62,108 bases of DNA from assembly GCA_017468385.1 (NCBI GenBank), contig JAFUIQ010000028.1:1-62108 (forward strand), read 5' to 3'. The stretch is from Clostridia bacterium (GTDB lineage Bacteria > Bacillota > Clostridia > Oscillospirales > CAG-272). The notes below the pieces were generated by a model. That model saw nothing but the letters and a program-made list of their open reading frames with translations, searched no databases and was not told the origin of the DNA. Below, piece after piece: positions 7,681 to 15,791 of this stretch. A program made the translations under genes and the position numbers. Position 1 is the stretch's first letter. The number at the start of each line of letters is the position of its first letter.

Positions 7681-10209
7681 TTATTGTTTGGCTTCGTACC
7701 AGTTTTTTCCCGTCGCCACATCGACGGTCAAAGGAACCCGAGTTTCGACGGCGTGCTCCATTTCGTTTTTCAGAATGACCGCGGCGGCATCCGCATCCTT
7801 TTTGGATACTTCCACAATCAGTTCGTCATGCACCTGCAGAATCAACTTCGCATCCAGCCCGCTGTCGCGCAAAGCCCGGCGGGTGCGGATCATGGCGATC
7901 TTGATGATGTCGGCGGCGCTTCCCTGAATGGGGCTGTTCATAGCCACCCGCTCCCCGAAGGCGCGGATGTTCCGGTTCTGGGAGGCAAGCTCCGGGATGA
8001 GCCGCTTGCGGCCGAACATGGTGGTGGTATATCCGTCCCGCTTGGCGTTTTCCACGGAGGATTTCAGATAGGCATCCACCCCCGGATAGGTGGCCAGATA
8101 ATTGTGGATGTATTCACCGGCCTGACGGCGGGTGATCCCCAGATCCTGGGAAAGGGAATAGTCGCCGATGCCGTATACGATGCCGAAATTCACCGCCTTG
8201 GCCTTGGAGCGCAGCTCCGGCGTCACCGCTTCCAGCGGCACGCGGAATACCTGGGCCGCGGTGGATGTGTGAATGTCACTGCCTGCCAGGAAGGCCGTCT
8301 GCATGTTCACATCTCCGGAAATCTCGGCCAGCAGCCGCAATTCGATCTGGGAATAGTCCGCGTCCAGCAGAATGTGATCGTCATCCGACGCGGTGAAATA
8401 CCGGCGCATCTCCCGACCCAACTGCCCCCGCACGGGGATGTTCTGCATATTCGGATCGGTGGAGGAAATACGGCCCGTGGCCGTGCCGGTCTGGTTGAAG
8501 CGGGAGTGGAGTTTTCCGCCCTCATCCGCCAGAGCGATCAGATTGTCTCCGTAGGTGCTGCACAGCTTGATCAGCTGGCGGTAGTCCAGAATGGCACCGA
8601 TGATGGGGTGCATAGGGCGCAGTTTGGACAGGGTTTCCGCGTCGGTGGCATAGCCTGTCCGCGTCTTCTTTTTGCTGGGCAGGCCCAGACGCTCAAAGAG
8701 AATCTCGCCCAACTGCTTGGGGGAGTTCAGATTGAACAGCGTGCCCGCCATGGTGTAGATCTGCGCCGCCAGTTCCGATGCGGCGTTCTGCAAGGTGCCG
8801 ATGTACTGGTGCAGACCGTCTGCGTCCAGACGGAATCCCTCCATCTCCATATCAGCCAGTACCTCGGACAGCGGAATCTCAATATCCCGCAATAGATCGC
8901 CCATGCCCGCCTCAGCCACTTTCTCCCGCAATACAGGTGCCAGATCGGCCACCATGGCGGCCTCGGCGGCTATGCCCGTGTCGGTCATGTTCATCATAAG
9001 GTACCGAAGCACCGTTTTGTCCATGGGATAATTTCCCTCACCGGGGGAGAGCAGATAGGCGGCCAGCATGGTGTCAAAGACACACGTTACCTGAACGCCG
9101 CGGGCGGCCAGTGCCTTGTACAGCCGCTTGTAATCGTGACAGATTACCGACCGTCCGCCGATCCGATCCCGCAGTACATCACTGGAAATGTCCGGGGGCA
9201 GAATCCGCCGCATCTCCCCGCAGAGCAGGGCGAGCGTACCGTCCTCGGCTGCCGCCAGAATCACATCGCCCTCGGCGGGCAGAGATTCCCCGGATGCATA
9301 CGGGGCGAACTCCGGTGTGGCCGGTGCCACCTCTACCGGACTGGCTCCGGCGGACGCATCGGGCAGAAAGCGGGATTTCAGCGCGGTGAATTCCAACTCA
9401 TCAAATAGTTCACTCAGCGCGGCCGCATCGAATTTTGCTTCAGCCTCTTCCTCGGGGATGGGCGCGGTGCGGCAGATGGTCGCCAGATCCTTGGACAGAA
9501 AGGCGCTGTCCCGTCCTGCATGCAGCTTGGACAGTACCGATTTGGTCACGCCCAAAGCCTCCGGATCCGCATACACCGCTTCCAGCGTGCCTGCCTGGGC
9601 GATCAGCTTCAGTGCAGTTTTCTCACCGATGCCGGGCACGCCGGGGATGTTGTCCGAGGTGTCGCCCATCAGCGCCTTCACATCGATCAGACGAATCGGA
9701 TCGATGCCGTATTCCTCCCGGAACACCTCCGGCGTGTACAGAATATCCTCTTTGGTCTTGGCCAGAATCACCGTGGTGGAGGCGGAGATCAGCTGCAGCG
9801 AGTCCCGGTCTCCCGTGAGAACAAAGGTGTGCGTGCCGCCCTCCCGCTCCGCCGCGGCGGATACGGTTCCCAGTACATCATCGGCTTCGTATCCCTCCAG
9901 GGCGATTACCCGGCAGCCCAGTGCCGCGGCGGCCCGCTTGGCGTAGGGCAGCTGGATGGCCAGCTCCTCCGGCATGCCCTTGCGGTTGGCCTTGTACTGG
10001 CTGTACATATTGTGCCGGAAGGTGGGGGCCTTCCGGTCGAATGCGCATACCATGCGGGTGGGGGAAAGTGCGTCGATGTGCTTTTTCAGAATGTTCAGAA
10101 AACCGTATACGGCATTGGTGGGGATCCCCTCCTTGGTGGAGAGGGGACGGATACCGTAAAACGCACGGTTCAGGATACTGTTGCCATCGATTATCAGCAA
10201 ATTTTCCAT
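7681..10209 (-). CDS. polA: DNA polymerase I
   Basis: An 842-residue PolA, which fills gaps and removes RNA primers during lagging-strand synthesis and repair. The N-terminal 5' nuclease domain (about residues 1-290) shows IDGNSILNRAFYG, YEADDVLGT, LTGDRDSLQLI and GDTSDNIPGVPGIGEKTA. The middle domain (about 300-470) has the exonuclease fold, but I cannot find the DEDD acidic residues, so proofreading is probably absent, as in many Bacillota. The polymerase domain has motif A DADYSQIELRLLA (near 613), motif B RSKAKAVNFGIVYG (near 665) and motif C QVHDELIVE (near 790). The start is the ATG at 10209, with a weak AAAGG site. A separate 5' nuclease homolog is at 40048. Confidence 0.97.
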   Translation of the reverse strand: MENLLIIDGNSILNRAFYGIRPLSTKEGIPTNAVYGFLNILKKHIDALSPTRMVCAFDRKAPTFRHNMYSQYKANRKGMPEELAIQLPYAKRAAAALGCRVIALEGYEADDVLGTVSAAAEREGGTHTFVLTGDRDSLQLISASTTVILAKTKEDILYTPEVFREEYGIDPIRLIDVKALMGDTSDNIPGVPGIGEKTALKLIAQAGTLEAVYADPEALGVTKSVLSKLHAGRDSAFLSKDLATICRTAPIPEEEAEAKFDAAALSELFDELEFTALKSRFLPDASAGASPVEVAPATPEFAPYASGESLPAEGDVILAAAEDGTLALLCGEMRRILPPDISSDVLRDRIGGRSVICHDYKRLYKALAARGVQVTCVFDTMLAAYLLSPGEGNYPMDKTVLRYLMMNMTDTGIAAEAAMVADLAPVLREKVAEAGMGDLLRDIEIPLSEVLADMEMEGFRLDADGLHQYIGTLQNAASELAAQIYTMAGTLFNLNSPKQLGEILFERLGLPSKKKTRTGYATDAETLSKLRPMHPIIGAILDYRQLIKLCSTYGDNLIALADEGGKLHSRFNQTGTATGRISSTDPNMQNIPVRGQLGREMRRYFTASDDDHILLDADYSQIELRLLAEISGDVNMQTAFLAGSDIHTSTAAQVFRVPLEAVTPELRSKAKAVNFGIVYGIGDYSLSQDLGITRRQAGEYIHNYLATYPGVDAYLKSSVENAKRDGYTTTMFGRKRLIPELASQNRNIRAFGERVAMNSPIQGSAADIIKIAMIRTRRALRDSGLDAKLILQVHDELIVEVSKKDADAAAVILKNEMEHAVETRVPLTVDVATGKNWYEAKQ

Positions 10210-10251
10210 GGGGATACGTCTGCCTTTCTGTTGTCGCGTATAGATAGGTAT

Positions 10252-10257
10252 ATTATA
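10252..10257 (-). promoter_or_regulatory. Candidate -10 box of polA
   Basis: TATAAT reads on the minus strand at 10257-10252, 43 bases before the polA ATG. The -35 is poor (a TGTCGA-like hexamer 17 bases upstream). Confidence 0.35.
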
Positions 10258-10339
10258 CCACATACTCGGTCGTTTCGACAGAGCGCAGCGCGAATTTTTG
10301 TAAATCTTTTTTATAAATTGCCCGGATGCATGGCTCCTA

Positions 10340-10368
10340 TTGCAAGCGGGGCGGAATTGTGTTACAAT
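10340..10368 (+). promoter_or_regulatory. Sigma-A promoter of the lipoprotein gene
   Basis: TTGCAA (10340-10345), a 17-base spacer and TACAAT (10363-10368) precede the 10400 gene. Confidence 0.65.
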
Positions 10369-10399
10369 GGAGACAAATCAAACAAACAGGATGGGATTT

Positions 10400-10846
10400 A
10401 TGAAGAAAATCGGCGTTATTGTAAGCGCGCTGGTGTGCGCGTGTCTGCTTCTCGGCGGATGCACCTCTCTGCGCACCCATAAATTGGATGATGCACTGCC
10501 CGATGTGCTGGATGAATACTCGCTTCTGCCGCAGATCGAGTCGGTGAAAATCACCCGCCGGGCGGACGGAAAACAGATCGTTCTGTCCGGGACCGAGGTG
10601 GACACGGTGATGCTGTGCTTTGAAAACATCGTATGCACGCGAAAGAAATCCCCGCCGCCGGCCGCCTCCTATGTGGTAGAGTTTGTCATGACCGATTCGG
10701 CGGTTGTCTGTGATCCTCTTGTGATCGGCGAGGCGAAGGCCTCACGGGCATCTGCCTTCGGCATCGGGGAGTATTACTACGAGAGTATCCATATGAAAAT
10801 GGATGTAACCTACCTGGAGCAGCTGTTTGCACGGAGCGATTCGTGA
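10400..10846 (+). CDS. Small predicted lipoprotein
   Basis: A 148-residue protein with a type II signal peptide: basic MKKIG, a hydrophobic core and the lipobox LLGGC (Cys at about residue 18). The mature part is a compact domain with alternating strands (EIESVKITRRADGKQIVLSG, then VVEFVMTDSAVVCDPLVI) and no known catalytic motif. It should be anchored on the outer face of the cytoplasmic membrane. The ATG at 10400 is chosen because the signal peptide begins there; in-frame ATGs at 10391 and 10367 add only polar residues. It precedes the FtsX-type permease, but a separate promoter lies between them, so a shared role is not shown. Confidence 0.75.
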   Translation: MKKIGVIVSALVCACLLLGGCTSLRTHKLDDALPDVLDEYSLLPQIESVKITRRADGKQIVLSGTEVDTVMLCFENIVCTRKKSPPPAASYVVEFVMTDSAVVCDPLVIGEAKASRASAFGIGEYYYESIHMKMDVTYLEQLFARSDS

Positions 10847-10869
10847 CAAATTCGGTCAATAAATGCAAA

Positions 10870-10934
10870 AACTATAGTGTCAACTGTAGTTGTTAACAAA
10901 ATATGCTATATTTTTCTGTTTTTTATGCTATAAT
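10870..10934 (+). promoter_or_regulatory. Promoter with dyad repeats upstream of the ABC transporter
   Basis: An extended -10 (TGCTATAAT, with TATAAT at 10929-10934) has no good -35. Upstream lie an imperfect inverted repeat (AACTATAGT at 10870-10878 and ACTGTAGTT at 10883-10891) and a perfect TTGTTAACAA palindrome (10890-10899). This layout suggests an activator or repressor site controlling the 11017-14051 operon. Confidence 0.5.
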
Positions 10935-11016
10935 GTAACGTATGTGTGAATAGTTCGTTTCACATTTCAACTACTGCAGAGGAGGGTGCGCTGCATCCGC
11001 AGCGATCAAAACGGAT

Positions 11017-13281
11017 TTGGAAAGATTATTTGAATATTTGAAGCGAAGTCTGACCATTGCCTGGAAGAGCGTGTTCTTCAATTTCAAGCAGTACATCTGC
11101 TTTTTCGCGGCACTGTTCATCATCCAGATGTTCTACGGTCTGATCTCGGTTTCCACAGCCAATAATAATCAGGTCGAGTATCAGCACGTTCAGGCGGAGT
11201 ATGACTATCATATGGTGCTCCGGGATCTGAATGAGGATCAGTATCTGTATCTGGTCAACAATTCCGCCGCCGTTTTCAAAAACGATACCATTTTTGAGAT
11301 CGAGCGGGTGGAGGAAAACCTGAACTACATGAGCGGACGGAACCGCTTCGACGTGTATCTGTTCTTTGTCCGTAATAAGGATGTGTCCTGCAGCCGGTTT
11401 TACTCCAAGTATCTGGATCCGCTGAAATCCCTGGGACGGGAGGGCGAGTCCTTTGTCATTACCGAAACGCCCCTTCTGCGTTTTGAACACAATGAGCAGA
11501 ACAATCTGGCCACCTTTATTTTTACCACGCTTCTGCTTCTGGCCGTGTCCATCTTCCTGCTGACCGCCTTGTACAACATCCGTGTCAACCAGTATAAATT
11601 CACCTACGGTGTGTATATGACCTTCGGCGCGGATTTCAAAAAACTGTTCGGTACGGCGTTCTGGGAATTGTTCGTGATCTCCATGGTGACGCTCATTCCC
11701 GCCGTGCTTCTCTCCACCCTGGTGGTGTACCTGATCTACCTCCCCTCCGGATTTGCCTTCCACTTCTCCTTTATGGCTTTTTTGCAGGTGGCGCTGTTCA
11801 ATCTGGTGGTAGTGCTGGTGTCCGTGTGGATGCCCATGCGGATTATGTCCATCCGTCAGCCTATGACGCTGATTGTGACCGAGGACAACTCCAACCTGGT
11901 TACCTCCCCCATGCGCTCCATCAATCTGATGAAGCACAAATTCCCCACCCATTACGAATTCTGTTCCACGTGGCGCTTCCGCAAATACAGCGTCCAGCTT
12001 CTGACCACGGCTATCGTGTTCTGTGCTTTGTTCATCTGCGGTCTGTACTATGCGGATATCGATGCCACCAAGCTGGCCTACCCCCGTCCCCAGTTTGTGG
12101 TGGATCTGTCCAGAACCGCCTTTGTGTACGATGACCAGATGAGTACAGAACTGTACGCCATCGAGGGCGTAACCGAGGTCAAAGCCACCAATAACAATAT
12201 CGAAGCCATGGAACTGGCTTCCCATATCCTGACCTCCAAAGAGAACGTGATGCCCTTCAGCAATCAGGTTATCTATAAAAACGAGGCCAATCCCCTCAAA
12301 AACCACCGCGTAACCAATGAAGTGCTGTACACCGGCATGACACAGGAACAATTGCCGCTTCTGGAAAAGTACAGCTATACCGGAGATCTGCAGTCCATCT
12401 TCACCAACCCCAATACGGTGATCATCGGCGACTCCATCTCCAATGTAAAAAAGTACGATTTTGAAGTGGGCGACACCATCATGGTGGCCATCAAAACCGG
12501 TTCGCTGAAAAAGGTGGATCCCAACCTGTCCGGCCGAAACCTGCTGCGGGAGCAGTTGGAATCCAATACATATGACTACGTCACATTCACCGTCGGCGCG
12601 GTTCTGCACGATATCCCCTCCGGCTCCATGCCTGTCTTCTTCAACGTGGACGACTACACGGAGGTTACCGGCAAAAAGGCGGACACCACCCTCCTCCACA
12701 TCTTCGTGGATCAGAATCTGACCCCCGAGGAAAGCGATGTCCTGGATGGAAAAATCCGCGATTGGGGCCGCCTGTACGGCGAAACTGCCGTAACCAATAC
12801 CCATCAGCTGAGCCTGGATACCATCGTGGCCGATAAGCACCAGACAGAGTTGTATATGTGCATCGCCATCCTGATTCTGTTTATCTCGCCGCTGGTGTGG
12901 TTCTTCTCCCAGACCTTGTACTATTTCAAGCGCGAGAAGGAATTCAATATTCTGCAGTCCATGGGTGCAACGGTCAAGGATATCCGTCACATCTATCTGC
13001 AGGGCGGTCTGGTCATGGCGGCACTGTCTCTGGTGGTGGCCATCGTCCTCAGTTACATCGGCAGCTACGCCCTGTTCTATATGTTTAACGTAATGGCACC
13101 GTATTTCACGCAGGAGAATGTGCGCTACGAGTTCTATATGCCCTGGTATGCGATCCTCACCAGTATCGTCATGTCCGTAGGATGCGGCTTCTTCTCCACC
13201 TATCTCCCCTTCCGCAGTTATATCAAATCGAGATTTACGCTGGAAAACGGCGGCGCCGGTGACGGCGATGAAGGACACTGA
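11017..13281 (+). CDS. FtsX-type ABC transporter permease
   Basis: A 754-residue integral membrane protein. A first helix lies at about residues 24-42, followed by an outside loop, four helices at about 165-290, a further helix near 325-345, a large extracellular domain of about 270 residues, and three helices near the C terminus (about 620-740). This two-module FtsX layout is typical of MacB/BceB-like transporters for lipoproteins, peptides or resistance to envelope-active agents. The ATPase partner follows after 44 bases. The start is uncertain: the only in-frame candidate near the conserved N terminus is TTG at 11017, which lacks a good ribosome binding site, while a strong GGAGGG lies 30 bases upstream and out of range. 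Confidence 0.88.
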   Translation: MERLFEYLKRSLTIAWKSVFFNFKQYICFFAALFIIQMFYGLISVSTANNNQVEYQHVQAEYDYHMVLRDLNEDQYLYLVNNSAAVFKNDTIFEIERVEENLNYMSGRNRFDVYLFFVRNKDVSCSRFYSKYLDPLKSLGREGESFVITETPLLRFEHNEQNNLATFIFTTLLLLAVSIFLLTALYNIRVNQYKFTYGVYMTFGADFKKLFGTAFWELFVISMVTLIPAVLLSTLVVYLIYLPSGFAFHFSFMAFLQVALFNLVVVLVSVWMPMRIMSIRQPMTLIVTEDNSNLVTSPMRSINLMKHKFPTHYEFCSTWRFRKYSVQLLTTAIVFCALFICGLYYADIDATKLAYPRPQFVVDLSRTAFVYDDQMSTELYAIEGVTEVKATNNNIEAMELASHILTSKENVMPFSNQVIYKNEANPLKNHRVTNEVLYTGMTQEQLPLLEKYSYTGDLQSIFTNPNTVIIGDSISNVKKYDFEVGDTIMVAIKTGSLKKVDPNLSGRNLLREQLESNTYDYVTFTVGAVLHDIPSGSMPVFFNVDDYTEVTGKKADTTLLHIFVDQNLTPEESDVLDGKIRDWGRLYGETAVTNTHQLSLDTIVADKHQTELYMCIAILILFISPLVWFFSQTLYYFKREKEFNILQSMGATVKDIRHIYLQGGLVMAALSLVVAIVLSYIGSYALFYMFNVMAPYFTQENVRYEFYMPWYAILTSIVMSVGCGFFSTYLPFRSYIKSRFTLENGGAGDGDEGH

Positions 13282-13325
13282 TGTTGTCCCACACTACTCA
13301 ACTGAACAGAAAAGGATAGAATACT

Positions 13326-14051
13326 ATGGCAGTAGAATACATGCTCCAAACCGAGAGCGTTATCAAACAGTATAAACAGTACGACACCGTCGTTACCGCC
13401 GTCAACCGCGTCAGCATCAAGGTGGAGCCGGGCGAATTTGTGGCCATCATCGGTACATCCGGTTCCGGTAAAAGTACCTTTCTGCACATCTGCGCCGGCC
13501 TGCTTCGCGCCGATTCCGGCCATGTGAAGATCCGCGGCAATGACATCACCAAAATGTCCGCCGATGAGCTGGGCCGCTTCCGCGGCATCAATATGGGATT
13601 CATTTTCCAGAGACATAACCTGATTCCCCAGTTCACCGCTTTGGAGAACATCCTGATCCCCACCGTCATGTGCAATAAGCCGGACATGAGTTATCAGGAG
13701 AATCTCCGCCGCCTGGTGGAAACCTTGCAGCTCACCGAGCGTCTGCACCATCTGCCCAGCGAGTTGTCCGGCGGTCAGCAGCAGCGCGTGGCCATTGCCC
13801 GTGCGCTGATCAATATGCCGGATATCGTCTTCGCCGACGAGCCTACGGGAAATCTGGACCGGGCCAACGCCGACGAAGTTCTGAAGCTCCTTCTGGAGAC
13901 CAAGCGCGTTATGGGCCAGACGCTGGTTATGGTTACCCATGACTTGTCCATCGCAGAGCATGCCGATCGTATCTTCCGTATGGATAACGGCGAATTGAAA
14001 CTGCACCGGGATTACGTCACCGGCAACAGAAAGACCATCACCACCTATTGA
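13326..14051 (+). CDS. ABC transporter ATPase of the FtsX-type system
   Basis: A 241-residue nucleotide-binding subunit of the LolD/MacB-like class. Walker A is GTSGSGKST (about residues 44-52), the Q-loop region is FIFQRHNLIPQFTALENI, the signature is LSGGQQQRVAIARAL, Walker B is VFADEPTGNLD and the switch histidine is in VTHD. It energises the permease encoded just upstream, with which it forms an operon ending in a strong terminator. The ribosome binding site AAAGGA lies 9 bases before the ATG. The substrate is unknown; the large extracellular permease domain points to envelope lipids, lipoproteins or antimicrobial peptides. Confidence 0.93.
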   Translation: MAVEYMLQTESVIKQYKQYDTVVTAVNRVSIKVEPGEFVAIIGTSGSGKSTFLHICAGLLRADSGHVKIRGNDITKMSADELGRFRGINMGFIFQRHNLIPQFTALENILIPTVMCNKPDMSYQENLRRLVETLQLTERLHHLPSELSGGQQQRVAIARALINMPDIVFADEPTGNLDRANADEVLKLLLETKRVMGQTLVMVTHDLSIAEHADRIFRMDNGELKLHRDYVTGNRKTITTY

Positions 14052-14061
14052 TTGTGTCCGA

Positions 14062-14095
14062 CGGGACTGCCGCAAAGTGCGGCAGTCCCGTTTTT
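14062..14095 (+). terminator. Intrinsic terminator of the FtsX-type ABC operon
   Basis: A perfect 13-bp stem (14062-14074 with 14078-14090) with an AAG loop is followed by five T. Confidence 0.92.
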
Positions 14096-14140
14096 ATCCT
14101 TTTATGGGAAAGGGAAAATCACTCTTTTTCTGAAAAAGGG

Positions 14141-14168
14141 TTGACAAAACGAAAAAATATGGTATCAT
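14141..14168 (+). promoter_or_regulatory. Sigma-A promoter of the leader RNA
   Basis: TTGACA (14141-14146), a 16-base spacer and TATCAT (14163-14168). It starts the leader that ends in the terminator at 14293-14332. Confidence 0.8.
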
Positions 14169-14223
14169 ATTACGTAGTGATCGCAGGAGATCAATCAGGG
14201 GAGTTCCCCGAAAACTAAGGAGA

Positions 14224-14289
14224 ATGTCACAAGTGGACGCAGGCGACGGTAACAGTCGAAGTACATTTTGTTTATATATGGTTGATTAA
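14224..14289 (+). CDS. Possible leader peptide within the RNA leader
   Basis: A 21-codon frame from ATG 14224, or 18 codons from the in-frame GTG at 14233. An AAGGAG site (14217-14222) sits one base before the ATG, which is too close, but 10 bases before the GTG, which is usable. The peptide (VDAGDGNSRSTFCLYMVD from the GTG) has no clear run of one amino acid. It ends 3 bases before the terminator stem, a position that would allow translation-coupled attenuation. It may be coincidental. Confidence 0.3.
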   Translation: MSQVDAGDGNSRSTFCLYMVD

Positions 14290-14292
14290 GCA

Positions 14293-14332
14293 CATAACCT
14301 GTACCCGGTATCGGAGCAGGCTATGTTTTTTT
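14293..14332 (+). terminator. Intrinsic terminator inside the leader
   Basis: CATAACCTG (14293-14301) pairs with CAGGCTATG (14317-14325) with one G-U pair; an inner CCG/CGG pairing is also possible. Eight T follow. It lies upstream of the coding region, so it should act as an attenuator. Confidence 0.8.
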
Positions 14333-14417
14333 GCGTTTCGGACCATTCTCCCGCGTGAATATCCCGCCATCACATTACCAATCGTACAATAGGATTATTT
14401 CTTATAAGGAGTCAATC

Positions 14418-15752
14418 ATGCCTGACGGTAGTATAACGAAGATCATTATTATGCTGGTCTGCCTTGCTTTTTCTGCATTCTTTTCGGCCAGCGAGACCGC
14501 GTTTACCTCTGCCAACCATACGAAATTGAAAAACCTGTCCGCGGATGGAAACAAGCGGGCATCGCTGGTTCTCAAAATGCTGGAGAACTACGATAAATTG
14601 CTGTCCACTATTCTGGTCGGAAATAATATCGTAAATATTACGCTGTCATCCGTTGCTACCTTGTGGTTTATCGATTTGCTTACCGATACCAACCTGCTCA
14701 GTGCCGCATCCGCTATTTCCACAGCGGTGATTACCGTAGTGGTGCTGATCTTCGGCGAGATTTCCCCCAAGAGCCTGGCCAAAGAAAAACCGGAAAAGTT
14801 TGCAATGGCGGTAGCTCCGTTTTTGCAGCTGATTTCCCTGATTCTGACCCCCATCAATTTCATCTTCATGCTGTGGAAGAAGCTGCTGACGCTGATCTTC
14901 AAGCCCGCGGAGGTGGAAGCGGTGACGGAGGGCGAGGTGCTGACGCTGGTGGACGAAGCCCACGAGGACGGCAGCATCGATGAGTACAATAAGGAACTGA
15001 TCGAGAATATCTTCGATTTTGACGATCTCTCCGCCGGGGAAATCGCCACCCACCGTACCGAGTTGACTACACTTGCCCAGGATGAAACCATGGAAGAGTG
15101 GGCACAGATCATCCAGGACAGTAGGTATTCCCGCTATCCCGTCTGCGGCGAGGATGTGGACGATATCATCGGCGTGCTGGATACCAGAGAATACTTCCGT
15201 ATGGAAGACAAGAGCCGCGAGTCTGTGATGCAAAACGCTGTCAAGCCCGCGTACTTCGTGCCCGAAACGGTAAAAGCGGACGTGCTGTTCCGCAACATGA
15301 AGAAAAACAAAGAATCCATGGCCATCGTGCTGGATGAGTACGGCGGCGTGCAGGGCGTCATCACCTTCACCGATCTGGTGCAGTGCCTGGTGGGCGACTT
15401 CACCGAAACCGATGAGGACGGCGAGGAAGTGGTTCCGATTCTGCAGCTGGAGGACGGCCGCTGGCAGATCAGCGGTGCCGTAACCATTTCTGAGTTGGAG
15501 GAAGCGCTGGATATGGAAATCGCCGATTGCGATTCCGATACGTTCAGCGGATTCGTGCTGGGCCTGTACGGCTCCATTCCCGAGGATTGCTCTACCTTTG
15601 AGATCTCCACCGAGCAGATGGAGATCCAGGTAACGGAAATCCGCGAGCATCGCGTGGAACAGGCCATCCTCACACTGGTTACCCCTGACGAGGAAGAGAC
15701 GGAAAAGGACGTCAAAGCCGCCAAGAGCGAGGCCGTCCCCTCCGGATCCTGA
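14418..15752 (+). CDS. CNNM/CorC-type CBS domain membrane protein (HlyC/CorC family)
   Basis: A 444-residue protein with an N-terminal DUF21/CNNM membrane domain (about residues 1-180; SASETAFTSANHTKLKNL and GEISPKSLAKEKPEKFA are hallmarks), a CBS pair (about 200-325; RYPVCGEDVDDIIGVL and IVLDEYGGVQGVITFTDLV), and the C-terminal CorC/HlyC domain ending in a charged tail. Members of this family take part in magnesium and cobalt efflux or in divalent cation homeostasis, though many are uncharacterised. The ATG at 14418 has AAGGAG 6 bases upstream; the longer frame from 14331 would start inside the terminator. The leader RNA and attenuator suggest ion- or metabolite-dependent control. Confidence 0.92.
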   Translation: MPDGSITKIIIMLVCLAFSAFFSASETAFTSANHTKLKNLSADGNKRASLVLKMLENYDKLLSTILVGNNIVNITLSSVATLWFIDLLTDTNLLSAASAISTAVITVVVLIFGEISPKSLAKEKPEKFAMAVAPFLQLISLILTPINFIFMLWKKLLTLIFKPAEVEAVTEGEVLTLVDEAHEDGSIDEYNKELIENIFDFDDLSAGEIATHRTELTTLAQDETMEEWAQIIQDSRYSRYPVCGEDVDDIIGVLDTREYFRMEDKSRESVMQNAVKPAYFVPETVKADVLFRNMKKNKESMAIVLDEYGGVQGVITFTDLVQCLVGDFTETDEDGEEVVPILQLEDGRWQISGAVTISELEEALDMEIADCDSDTFSGFVLGLYGSIPEDCSTFEISTEQMEIQVTEIREHRVEQAILTLVTPDEEETEKDVKAAKSEAVPSGS

Positions 15753-15759
15753 CAAACAT

Positions 15760-15791
15760 AAAAAACACTCCCCGGCCGGGGAGCGTTTTTT
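15760..15791 (+). terminator. Bidirectional terminator between convergent genes
   Basis: A near-perfect palindrome (ACACTCCCCGG with CCGGGGAGCGT) is flanked by an A run and a T run, so it can stop both the CBS gene and the sigma-F operon. Confidence 0.88.

Larger units (their letters stand above)
14169..14332 (+). ncRNA. Long structured leader RNA upstream of a CBS-domain transporter-like gene
   Basis: This region (the gene-free stretch 14052-14417) holds a promoter, about 120 bases of leader, an intrinsic terminator, and only then the ribosome binding site and gene. Small hairpins are visible: TGATC with GATCA (near 14177-14192), GGGG with CCCC (near 14198-14209), and CGAC with GTCG (near 14244-14258). 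A promoter-leader-terminator-gene order is the usual form of riboswitch or attenuator control. I compared it by eye with the M-box, yybP-ykoY, NiCo, fluoride, c-di-GMP, c-di-AMP, ZTP and T-box consensus sequences and found no convincing match, so the ligand, if any, is unknown. A short reading frame inside it is listed separately. Confidence 0.6.

Noticed and set aside
11026-13278. A 750-codon minus-strand frame opposite the FtsX-type permease
   Set aside because: Antisense of a clear membrane protein; the product is rich in Gly, His and Gln without membrane or domain features.
14169-14332. M-box, manganese, fluoride, c-di-GMP or T-box identity of the leader
   Set aside because: Only short partial resemblances (such as GGGGAG or GGACGCA) were found; the remaining conserved parts of those motifs are missing.
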